Assembly: GCF_039908645.1 (NCBI RefSeq)
Contig: NZ_CP150917.1
Span: 5,157,501 to 5,221,500 of the forward strand
DNA length: 64,000 nt
DNA from: Pseudomonas helvetica
Lineage (GTDB): Bacteria; Pseudomonadota; Gammaproteobacteria; Pseudomonadales; Pseudomonadaceae
Direction: 5' to 3'
Shown here: one piece after another, positions 56,592-64,000 of the stretch
Layout of the letters: each line of letters begins with the position of its first letter
How positions within the stretch are numbered: the first letter of the stretch is position 1
Notes under the pieces: model-generated
What the model saw: only the letters and a program-made list of their open reading frames with translations
The model's database searches: none
What the model was told of the DNA's origin: nothing
Made by a program: the position numbers and the translations under genes

Positions 56592-57455
56592 TTACTCCGC
56601 ACCGTCCTGATTCACCACCACCGTACAAGTAATCCCCGCCGCCAACAGCACCCCGTCCGGCACTTCATCAATGTGAATTCGCACCGGCACCCGTTGTGCC
56701 AAACGCACCCAGTTAAAGGTCGGATTCACGTCGGCGATCAGCTCGCGGCTTTCCGGGTTATCGCGGTCGTAGATGCCGCGCGAAATGCTCTCGACATGGC
56801 CCTTGAGCACTTCGCCGCTCATCAATTGCATGTCGGCCTGATCGCCGACTTTCACATGCGGCAGTTTGGTTTCTTCGAAGAAGCCGTAGACCCAGAACGA
56901 GTTCATGTCGACCACGGCCATTTTCGCTTCGCCGATGCGCGCGTAGTCGCCGCGATGGACGTTGAGGTTGGTGACATAACCGTCCACCGCCGCCAGCACT
57001 TTGGTGCGCTTGAGGTTCAACTCTGCGGCCTCAAGCTGTGCCTGGGCCTGTTGGTAATCGGCCAGCGCCGAGTCGGCAATGTTGCTGGCGTCGTCGCGGT
57101 TTTCCTTGGAGATCACCAGGTTGTCGAGGTCGGCGCGACGGTGCGCGTTGACCTTGCGCATCTCCCACGTGGCTTTGCGCGAAGCGACCAGCGATTGCGC
57201 CTGTTTCACCGCGATCTGGTAGTGCTCGGGATCGATCTGCATCAGCAGGTCGCCCTTTTTCACCAACTGGTTGTCACGTACCGGCACGTCGACCACTTCG
57301 CCGGTGACGTCGGCGGCGACATTGATGATGTCGGCGCGCACCCGGCCATCACGGGTCCACGGAGTGTCCATGTAATGCACCCAGAGGATCCGGCCGATCC
57401 ACAGCGCGAGGGCCAGTACCAACAAGGTCGCGAGCAGGCTGAAGAGTTTTTTCAT
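56592..57455 (-). CDS. Efflux periplasmic adaptor (AaeA/EmrA-like, HlyD family)
   Basis: 287 residues. An N-terminal signal-anchor (MKKLFSLLATLLVLALALWIGRILW) is followed by a lipoyl domain (VRADIINVAADVTGEVVDVPVRDNQLVKKGDLLMQID), a short helical hairpin (about 75-150) and beta-barrel domain (DGYVTNLNVHRGDYARIGEAKMAVVD, FWVYGFFEETKLPHVKVGDQADM). It links the FUSC-type pump to an outer-membrane channel. Last gene of a four-gene operon and 10 bp after the DUF1656 gene. Confidence 0.92.
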   Translation of the reverse strand: MKKLFSLLATLLVLALALWIGRILWVHYMDTPWTRDGRVRADIINVAADVTGEVVDVPVRDNQLVKKGDLLMQIDPEHYQIAVKQAQSLVASRKATWEMRKVNAHRRADLDNLVISKENRDDASNIADSALADYQQAQAQLEAAELNLKRTKVLAAVDGYVTNLNVHRGDYARIGEAKMAVVDMNSFWVYGFFEETKLPHVKVGDQADMQLMSGEVLKGHVESISRGIYDRDNPESRELIADVNPTFNWVRLAQRVPVRIHIDEVPDGVLLAAGITCTVVVNQDGAE

Positions 57456-57465
57456 CGAATCGGTC

Positions 57466-57666
57466 TCAAGAGTAAACAGTCAGCGCAAGAGCGCCGAACA
57501 AACAGGTGAAGAGGCTCAGGCGCAGCAGCGCCGGGTGCCAGAAGAAGCGGTACAGATCAAACCCGGACAAAAACCGGTCGAGTGCCCAGGCCATTGCCGC
57601 AGCGATGAAAAACATCAGGGTCATGGTCGGCATGTACACGCCGTGGAAGGCGATTTCACGAGGCAT
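57466..57666 (-). CDS. DUF1656 small membrane protein (AaeX-like)
   Basis: 66 residues, two membrane helices (TMTLMFFIAAAMAWALDRFL and LLRLSLFTCLFGALALTVY). MPREIAFHGVYMPTM is the DUF1656 start. Such proteins lie between FUSC pump and HlyD adaptor genes, as aaeX does in E. coli. Its start overlaps the end of the FUSC gene by 11 nt. Confidence 0.93.
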   Translation of the reverse strand: MPREIAFHGVYMPTMTLMFFIAAAMAWALDRFLSGFDLYRFFWHPALLRLSLFTCLFGALALTVYS

Positions 57667-59842
57667 GGTCAGGTCCTTGCGGGGCAGCGAGCGCTGCCAG
57701 CGGTGATTGCGGGTCGAGCAACGAAGTGCGGATGAAATGCAGGTAGCTCTTCACCCGGCGCAAGGCCGAGGTGTCGAAGTGCGGGGCGAAGGGTTCGTCG
57801 GTGGCCTGGACGCGGCTGATGGCGTGGTCGACCGCCACCAGGCTGCGCTCCAGATTGCTCTGGCTCGGTTGCAGAAATAGCCGCACCAGCGAGCGGCCCA
57901 TGACCCGGATCGCCTGGCGCCACAGTTGGGTTTCGGCATAGGCCGGGTGCACCGGCAAGATCGCCTGTTCCTTGCGCAACTCGATGATCGCGTGGCCGAC
58001 TTCCAGCACCACGAACATCCAGCGCAGCAGATCGCGTTGCACCTTAGGCTGTCCGGTGGCCAGGCCATAAGCCTGGTGCACCAGATCGCGGGTGCTGCTT
58101 TCAAAACCCGATGCCAACCCCTTGAGCTTGCCGCTGATAGCGAACACCACTTGCCCGCGCAAGTCCTGCTCCAGTCGCCGCCACAACCAGCGACTATTGG
58201 GCGGCAGGATGATCGCCCCGGCTGCCGCGCACACCAGCATGCCCATGATCATCGCGATGTAGTCGTTGATGAAGGTGTAGGGGTTGTAGACCGTCAGGTT
58301 GTCCGGCACTGAACCGGTGCTGAAAAAGATCAGCAACCCCAGGCCGACACCGGCGTACTGCGGCCGTGAGGTGAGAAACGAACCGAGCACGATCACCGGC
58401 GCCAGCATCACGCACAGCAGTGGGAAACCGTCGATCCACGGGAAGATGAAAAACATCTCGACGAAGCCGATCAGCGCACCGAGCAACGTCCCGCAGGCCA
58501 TCTGGAACGCCATGCGCTTGGGGTTTGGCGTGGCCGCCGAGAGACCGACCGTGGCAGCAGCGATCAAGGTCATGGTCGCGCCGCTCGGCCACGCGGTGGC
58601 GACCCAGTAACTGCCCAGCACAATCAGAATGAACGACGCCCGAATGCCCGCCGCGGTCGACGCCAGCCAGTTGGTTTTCGGGGTGTAGGGCTCATCCCAT
58701 TGCTCGCGTTCGTGGCGGTGCTCGGCCAGCGAGGCGTGGGTCTGTGCATAACTGTGCACTTCGTCGACGAAGCGGTAGAGCAACTCGTAGGCGGTGTGGA
58801 AATCCAGTTGCTCGGCGTCGCTCGGTTCGCTCTGCTGAAAGCTCGCCCGCAAGCTGCGCACCCGCGCCGGCAGCCCTTCTTTATAGGCGGCCAATTGCGC
58901 TGCCAGACGCGCTGCGTCGGCATGCGTCAGCGCACGACCCGAGAAGCCATCGAGCACTTCGGCGAGGTCCTGCAACCCGGGTTTGATCGCAGCCACTACC
59001 TGTTCGGTGCCGCTGCTGCGCAAGCGTTCGAGCAATTGGTGCAAGGCGTTGAACCGGGTGGTGATGCCCATGAATTCGCTGTTCAAGCGACTGAGCCGAC
59101 CATTGCGCCGACGCATGTGCGGGTCTTCGAACACGGTGACGCTGCGCAAGCCTTCCAGGCCCACGGCTTCGGCGATAAAGCGCACGTTGCCGGCTTCGAA
59201 CGCCTCGCGTTGGCTGCGCCCGCGCAAGCCATCGGTGACGAACAGCGCAAACACTCCGAAGCGCTGATACAAGGCGTTGCGCATCGCGGCGCTGGCGGTT
59301 TGCGGGAGAATCGCGGCGCTGACCAGGGTTGAGCAGAGAATCCCCAGGGAGATTTCCAGCACCCGCCAGACTGCCGCCATGAACGCGCCGTCCGGGTGCG
59401 CCAGCGCCGGCAAGCCGACCATCGCCGCCGTATAACCGGCGAGCACAAACCCGTAGGCGCGGAAGTTGCGATAACGCGCGGCACCGGCCGTGCAGATGCC
59501 GACCCAGATCGCCAGCGAGCCGAGGAACAGTTCGGTGTTCTGGGCGAACAAGGCAATCAGCGCGACCATCACCGCCGAGCCAGCCAGCGTACCGAGGAAG
59601 CGATAGAAGCTCTTGGCGAACACCTGGCCGCTCTGCGGCTGCATGACGATGAACACGGTGATCATCGCGGTGCGCGGTTGCGGCAGCTCCAGGCGCATGG
59701 CCAGCCAGAGGGTCAGGAACGCGGCGGTCAGCACCTTGAAGATGTAGACCCAGGTCACGCCGTCACTGCGTGCCCAGTCGAAAAAACCCCGGCGCCATTC
59801 AAGGGAATACAGCCAGCGCAGCGGTGCAGGCAAGGGAGTCAT
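57656..59842 (-). CDS. FUSC-family aromatic acid/drug exporter (AaeB-like)
   Basis: 728 residues from ATG 59842 (MTPLPAPLRWLYSLEWRRGFFDWARSDG); AGGA upstream. Two blocks of about six membrane helices (residues ~35-190 and ~370-520) separated by long cytoplasmic regions, the fusaric-acid-resistance/AaeB layout. The typical LELPQPRTAMITVFIVMQPQSGQVFAKSFYRFLGTLAGSAV segment is present. It probably exports aromatic carboxylic acids or similar compounds with the adjacent adaptor and outer-membrane factor. Confidence 0.93.
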   Translation of the reverse strand: MTPLPAPLRWLYSLEWRRGFFDWARSDGVTWVYIFKVLTAAFLTLWLAMRLELPQPRTAMITVFIVMQPQSGQVFAKSFYRFLGTLAGSAVMVALIALFAQNTELFLGSLAIWVGICTAGAARYRNFRAYGFVLAGYTAAMVGLPALAHPDGAFMAAVWRVLEISLGILCSTLVSAAILPQTASAAMRNALYQRFGVFALFVTDGLRGRSQREAFEAGNVRFIAEAVGLEGLRSVTVFEDPHMRRRNGRLSRLNSEFMGITTRFNALHQLLERLRSSGTEQVVAAIKPGLQDLAEVLDGFSGRALTHADAARLAAQLAAYKEGLPARVRSLRASFQQSEPSDAEQLDFHTAYELLYRFVDEVHSYAQTHASLAEHRHEREQWDEPYTPKTNWLASTAAGIRASFILIVLGSYWVATAWPSGATMTLIAAATVGLSAATPNPKRMAFQMACGTLLGALIGFVEMFFIFPWIDGFPLLCVMLAPVIVLGSFLTSRPQYAGVGLGLLIFFSTGSVPDNLTVYNPYTFINDYIAMIMGMLVCAAAGAIILPPNSRWLWRRLEQDLRGQVVFAISGKLKGLASGFESSTRDLVHQAYGLATGQPKVQRDLLRWMFVVLEVGHAIIELRKEQAILPVHPAYAETQLWRQAIRVMGRSLVRLFLQPSQSNLERSLVAVDHAISRVQATDEPFAPHFDTSALRRVKSYLHFIRTSLLDPQSPLAALAAPQGPDHAS

Positions 59843-59852
59843 GGTGTCCTGT

Positions 59853-61364
59853 TCAGTGGTCGAGGGCAGAGAGAATGGCTGGGGTTTTCGGCGCCTGGAC
59901 TTTGCTGTCGGGCGGCACGTCGTTACCGGCGCCGAGCCCGCCACCAAGGGCAGTGACCAGTTCGGCATGGGCGCTCAAACGCGCGGCCTGAACCTGTTGT
60001 TGCACTTGCTGCTGCTTGAACAGCAGGCTTTGGGCATTCAGCACGTTGAGGTAATCAGTGAGCCCGCGCTGATAGGCGATCATCGCGATGTCGTAGGTTT
60101 TCTGCGCCGCCGCCACCGACTCCTCGGCGAAGGCTTGCTGTTTGTCCATGGACTCGCGGCGGATCAACTGATCGGAGATGCTTTTGAGCGCATCGACCAG
60201 GGTCTGGTTGTACTTCGCCACGGCGATGTCATAGCCGGCCGAGGCTTCGCCCAACTCCGAGCGCAAGCGCCCACCGTCGAAGATCGGCAGGGAGATCGCC
60301 GGCCCGACGTTGTAGTTGAGCTTCTTGCCGGTCAGGAACTCCAGCGCCCCGCCACCGGTGGCCATGTAACCAAGGCTGCCGACCAGATCGACGTTGGGGT
60401 AGAAGCCAGCGTGCGCCACCTCGATCCCGCGCGCCTGGGCCGCGACTTGCCAGCGACTGGCGACCACGTCCGGGCGTTGGCCGAGCAATTGCGCAGGCAA
60501 TGCCGAGGGTAGTTTCAGTGCGGTACCAAGGGACAGCGTCGGACGCTGCAACTGTGCGCCCTCCCCTGGACCTTTGCCTGCCAATGCCGCAAGTTGATTG
60601 CGGCTCAGGGCGATTTCTTCGTCCAGTGCATCCAGTTGTCGATGGGTTTCCGGCAACGGGGTTTGTGCCTGGCTGACTTCGAAATGGGTACCGATGCCGC
60701 CATCCAGGCGCTTTTGTGCAAGCTCGAGAATCTGCTGTTGCTGCTTGAGGGTCGCGGCCACGATGTCCCGCTGCGCGTAATGCAGCGACAGCTGGATGTA
60801 GGCGCGGACCACGTTGTTCTGCAATTCGAGCTGAGCCATGCGCGCTTCGGCGGCGCTCATGTGGGCCATGTCGACGGCGCGTTCGGTGGCATTGCTTTCG
60901 CGGCCCCAAAGGTCGAGGGCGTAGCTGAAACCGAGAGCGGCGTTGTTGTCCCAAGTGGTGGTGTTGGCCAGCTCGCCCGGACCGTAAAACTGATCGGTGG
61001 GCCAGTTATGGCGCTTGAGGGTGGATTGGCCATTGACCTGCAACGACTCGGCCGATTCGGCAACACCGGCCATGGACTTGGCCTGACGCACACGAGCAGC
61101 GGCCATGGCCATGCTCGGACTGCCTTGCACGGCGAGGTCGATCCAGTGATTGAGTTGCGGGTCGCCATAGGCCTGCCACCACTGCGCGGTGGGCCAGTGA
61201 GCATCCTTGGCGGCGCTTTGAATGGCCTCGTCGGTGGCCAATGTATTGGCGTCGAATGCCTTGCCCTGTGGCGCAATACCTCCGGTTCCGATGCAGCCGC
61301 TGATTGCTAACGATAAAACCCAAACACTGAGAGTCTTCAGCTCTCTGCTGATGCGACGCGGCAC
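59853..61364 (-). CDS. Outer-membrane efflux lipoprotein (NodT/OprM family)
   Basis: 503 residues, GTG start at 61364. Lipobox SISGC-like (LAISGC, Cys24) shows an outer-membrane lipoprotein. Two OEP repeats form the TolC-like beta-barrel and helical tunnel: AVQGSPSMAMAAARVRQAKSM and LLGQRPDVVASRWQVAAQARGIEVAHAGFYPNVDLVGSLGYM. First gene of the efflux operon (10 bp before the FUSC gene), divergent from a LysR regulator 188 bp away, which probably controls it. Confidence 0.93.
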   Translation of the reverse strand: MPRRISRELKTLSVWVLSLAISGCIGTGGIAPQGKAFDANTLATDEAIQSAAKDAHWPTAQWWQAYGDPQLNHWIDLAVQGSPSMAMAAARVRQAKSMAGVAESAESLQVNGQSTLKRHNWPTDQFYGPGELANTTTWDNNAALGFSYALDLWGRESNATERAVDMAHMSAAEARMAQLELQNNVVRAYIQLSLHYAQRDIVAATLKQQQQILELAQKRLDGGIGTHFEVSQAQTPLPETHRQLDALDEEIALSRNQLAALAGKGPGEGAQLQRPTLSLGTALKLPSALPAQLLGQRPDVVASRWQVAAQARGIEVAHAGFYPNVDLVGSLGYMATGGGALEFLTGKKLNYNVGPAISLPIFDGGRLRSELGEASAGYDIAVAKYNQTLVDALKSISDQLIRRESMDKQQAFAEESVAAAQKTYDIAMIAYQRGLTDYLNVLNAQSLLFKQQQVQQQVQAARLSAHAELVTALGGGLGAGNDVPPDSKVQAPKTPAILSALDH

Positions 61365-61552
61365 TGCTGCAAATTCCTGAGGTGGGGAGGACGTCCCGTA
61401 AGAGATGGGCGCAATTCTAGGGGTGGGCTTGAGCAGCGATAAGCCGGGAATCCTGTGAATCTTTGTTACCGTTCACGAGATAATCCCTTGGTCGGGGTCA
61501 CAGCACTCCGTAACTTCGTGTCACAATTTGTCATCGCACCCGAGAGCACCCC

Positions 61553-62521
61553 ATGGACACTTTGCAAAACATGCGCGCCTTCAGCTGTGTCGCCGAAGCC
61601 GGCAGCTTCACTGCCGCTGCCGTGCAGCTCGATACCACGACAGCCAACGTCTCGCGCGCGGTTTCCAACCTGGAAGCCCACCTGCAAACCCGTTTACTCA
61701 ACCGCACCACCCGCCGCATCGCCCTGACCGAGGCCGGTAAACGTTATTTGCTGCGCTGCGGGCAGATCCTCGCCTATGTCGAGGAAGCCGAAGCCGAGGC
61801 CAGCGACGCCCATGCACGCCCGGCCGGACAGCTCAAGGTGCATACCATGACCGGGATCGGTCAGCACTTCGTGATCGATGCGATCGCCCGCTATCGCAAG
61901 TCCCACCCGGACGTGACCTTCGACCTGACCATGGCCAACCGCGTACCGGATTTGCTGGACGAGGGCTACGACGTATCGATCGTGCTGGCCAGCGAACTGC
62001 CGGACTCGGGTTTCGTTTCGCAACGGCTGGGCATCACCTACAGCATCGTTTGCGCGTCGCCTGCTTATGTAAAAGCCAACGGCTGCGCGCAGAAGCCCAG
62101 CGACCTGTTGAATCACGCCTGCCTGCGCCTGGTCAGCCCGGTGATTCCGCTGGAGAAGTGGCTGTTCGACGGCCCGGAAGGCCAGGAAATGGTCACCATC
62201 AACAGCTCACCATTTCTGGTGAACTCCGCCGACGCGATGAAAACCGCGATCATCAGCGGCATGGGCGTCGGTGTGTTGCCGGTCTATGCCGCCATCGAAG
62301 GTCTGCGCAATGGCAGCCTGGTGCGGGTCATGCCCAACTACCGCTCGCAGGAGCTGAACCTGTACGCCATCTACCCGTCGCGCCAGTACCTGGATGCGAA
62401 GATCAAGACCTGGGTCGAGTACCTGCGCGGCTCGCTGCCGGAGATCCTCGCGGCGCATCAGGCGGAATTGGCGGCGTATGAGCTGAGCGGGAGTCTGGGT
62501 GGAGCTCGGTTGGCCAATTGA
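61553..62521 (+). CDS. LysR-type transcriptional regulator
   Basis: 322 residues. The N-terminal winged helix (residues 1-60: MRAFSCVAEAGSFTAAAVQLDTTTANVSRAVSNLEAHLQTRLLNRTTRRIALTEAG) is followed by the periplasmic-binding-like effector domain, of the CrgA/AaeR-like branch (GYDVSIVLASELPDSGFVSQRLG, ISGMGVGVLPVYAAIEGLRNGSLVRVMPNY). Divergent from the efflux operon, the standard layout for an aromatic-acid-responsive activator such as AaeR. Its last 17 codons (AAYELSGSLGGARLAN and stop) are repeated downstream as part of a 243-bp tandem array, but its own stop (TGA, then TAA one codon later) is intact. Confidence 0.94.
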   Translation: MDTLQNMRAFSCVAEAGSFTAAAVQLDTTTANVSRAVSNLEAHLQTRLLNRTTRRIALTEAGKRYLLRCGQILAYVEEAEAEASDAHARPAGQLKVHTMTGIGQHFVIDAIARYRKSHPDVTFDLTMANRVPDLLDEGYDVSIVLASELPDSGFVSQRLGITYSIVCASPAYVKANGCAQKPSDLLNHACLRLVSPVIPLEKWLFDGPEGQEMVTINSSPFLVNSADAMKTAIISGMGVGVLPVYAAIEGLRNGSLVRVMPNYRSQELNLYAIYPSRQYLDAKIKTWVEYLRGSLPEILAAHQAELAAYELSGSLGGARLAN

Positions 62522-64000
62522 TCCTAAGGATTGAAGCGATCCAGTGTGGCGAGGGAGCTTGCTCCCGCTCGAGTGCGCAGCGCTCGCAATCGCGTCAATA
62601 AGCTAATTCAGGTAAGTCGAGATTGAAAGGCTGACGACTGCTGCGCAGCCGAGCGGGAGCAAGCTCCCTCGCCACAGGGTTTGTGTTCGCCCACAGCCTG
62701 CGGCTCTCGCATGGCGGCGTATGAGTTGAGCGGGAGTCTGGGCGGGGCACGGCTGGCCAATTGATCCTAAGGATTGACCCGATCCAGTGTGGCGAGGGAG
62801 CTTGCTCCCGCTCGAGTGCGCAGCGCTCGCAATCGCGTCAATGAGCTAATTCAGGTAAGTCGAGATTGAAAGGCTGACGACTGCTGCGCAGCCGAGCGGG
62901 AGCAAGCTCCCTCGCCACAGGGTTTGTGTTCGCCCAAAGCCTGCGGCTCTCACATGGCGGCGTATGAGTTGAGCGGGAGTCTGGGTGGGGCTCGGGTGGC
63001 CAATTGATCCTAAGGATTGACCCGATCCAGTGTGGCGAGGGAGCTTGCTCCCGCTCGAGTGCGCAGCGCTCGCAATCGCGTCAATGAGCTAATTCAGGTA
63101 AGTCGAGATTGAAAGGCTGACGACTGCTGCGCAGCCGAGCGGGAGCAAGCTCCCTCGCCACAGATTTTGTGTTCGCCCACTGCCTGTGGCTCTCGCATGG
63201 TGGCATATGAGTTGAGCGGGAGTCTGGGTGGAGCTCGGGTGGCCAATTGATCCTAAGGATTGACCCGATCCAGTGTGGCGAGGGAGCTTGCTCCCGCTCG
63301 AGTGCGCAGCGCTCGCAATCGCGTCAATGAGCTAATTCAGGTAAGTCGAGATTGGAAGGCTGACGACTGCTGCGCAGCCGAGCGGGAGCAAGCTCCCTCG
63401 CCACAGGGTTTGTGTTCGCCCAAAGCCTGCGGCTCTCACATGGCGGCGTATGAGTTGAGCGGGAGTCTGGGTGGGGCTCGGGTGGCCAATTGATCCTAAG
63501 GATTGACCCGATCCAGTGTGGCGAGGGAGCTTGCTCCCGCTCGAGTGCGCAGCGCTCGCAATCGCGTCAATGAGCTAATTCAGGTAAGTCGAGATTGGAA
63601 GGCTGACGACTGCTGCGCAGCCGAGCGGGAGCAAGCTCCCTCGCCACAGGGTTTGTGTTCGCCCAAAGCCTGTGGCTCTCGCATGGTGGCGTATGAGTTG
63701 AGCAGGAGTCTGGGCGGGGCACGGTTGGCCAATTGATCCTAAGGATTGACCCGATCCAGTGTGGCGAGGGAGCTTGCTCCCGCTCGAGTGCGCAGCGCTC
63801 GCAATCGTGTCAATGAGCTAATTCAGGTAAGTCAAGATTGAGAGGCTGACGACTGCTGCGCAGCCGAGCGGGAGCAAGCTCCCTCGCCACAGGGTTTGTG
63901 TTCGCCCACAGCCTGCGGCTCTCGCATGGCGGCGTATGAGTTGAGCGGGGTCTGGGTGGGGCTCGGGTGGCGAATTGATCCTAAGGATTGACCCGATCCA
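62471..64000. repeat. Tandem array of 243-bp units, each with lysR 3' end and a REPIN
   Basis: Units begin with GCGGCGTATGAG at 62471 (inside lysR), 62714, 62957, 63200, 63443, 63686 and 63929: an exact period of 243 bp, six full units and the start of a seventh cut by the window end. Each unit holds the last 17 lysR codons with stop, GATCCTAAGGATTGA, a REPIN (first at 62545-62676, then every 243 bp to 63760-63891) and ~50 bp ending TTCGCCCA(C/A)(A/T)GCCTG(C/T)GG. Units differ at a few positions; the first is the most distinct (GAAGCG for GACCCG, AATAAG for AATGAG). In units 2 onward a new ATG precedes the repeated codons. Probably grew by unequal crossing-over. Confidence 0.93.

Noticed and set aside
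63260..63736. Two identical-looking 77-aa ORFs
   Set aside because: They read through REPIN hairpins in the tandem array; the sequence is explained by the repeat unit, with no ribosome site.
62471..64000. Possible CRISPR array
   Set aside because: The period is 243 bp and the whole unit repeats, including the parts that would be spacers; no short repeat/unique spacer pattern and no cas genes.

Overview
The window looks like chromosomal DNA of a Pseudomonas from the P. fluorescens complex. It is GC-rich, its gene order matches Pseudomonas (valS/rlmF/hupN/yejK, aapJQMP–esterase–rhlB–dauBAR, moaC-D-E, a complete alginate operon), and it carries many REP doublets (REPINs) of the fluorescent-pseudomonad type. 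No rRNA, tRNA, CRISPR array, transposase or prophage module was seen.

Layout. 1-680 is the 3' end of valS. 770-7160 is a lower-GC accessory insert: a 1765-residue RHS/YD-repeat polymorphic toxin, a degraded second copy of the valS 3' end, and a small secreted protein. 7428-10630 is core: rlmF, hupN, yejK and a membrane-anchored glutaredoxin. 10793-15607 holds small metabolic or unknown genes, a GntR/CynX-type transporter pair and a solitary MqsA-type regulator with a palindromic promoter. 15666-19827 (minus) is the general L-amino-acid ABC transporter aapJQMP. 20294-26436 has an esterase, the DEAD-box helicase rhlB, the D-arginine catabolic genes dauB-dauA-dauR, and a divergently facing amino-acid-binding protein gene broken by one in-frame amber codon. 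26747-27915 is moaC-moaD-moaE. 28154-32104 holds a PIN-PhoH protein, a polysaccharide deacetylase and yaaA.

32909-49417 is the whole alginate operon, algD-8-44-K-E-G-X-L-I-J-F-A. It covers precursor synthesis (AlgA, AlgD), polymerisation and c-di-GMP control (Alg8, Alg44), periplasmic modification and transit (AlgG, AlgX, AlgL, AlgK, AlgF), O-acetylation (AlgI, AlgJ) and outer-membrane export (AlgE). REPINs sit between algL/algI and algF/algA. Convergent to algA is a second RHS protein of TccC type (49492-52230). 52399-56436 holds a membrane protein, an SDR, a delta-60-repeat protein and two small Pseudomonas families. 56592-61364 (minus) is an AaeAB-like aromatic-acid/drug efflux operon with its own outer-membrane factor, divergent from a LysR regulator. 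From the last codons of that lysR gene to the end of the window runs an exact 243-bp tandem array; each unit carries the lysR 3' end plus one REPIN.

Strongest leads: (1) the 243-bp array; (2) the lower-GC valS tail downstream of the first RHS gene, which suggests how that island arrived; (3) a His-Gly/Cys pair in the RHS1 toxin tip suggestive of a clan-CD-like protease; (4) an orphan MqsA with a palindrome lying in its own -35/-10 region and a REPIN in its leader; (5) a shared inverted repeat upstream of dauB and of the broken binding-protein gene, a candidate DauR site; (6) a tiny ORF with six-residue Cys repeats upstream of the PhoH gene. All functional statements rest on reading the sequence and on family knowledge; no searches were run.
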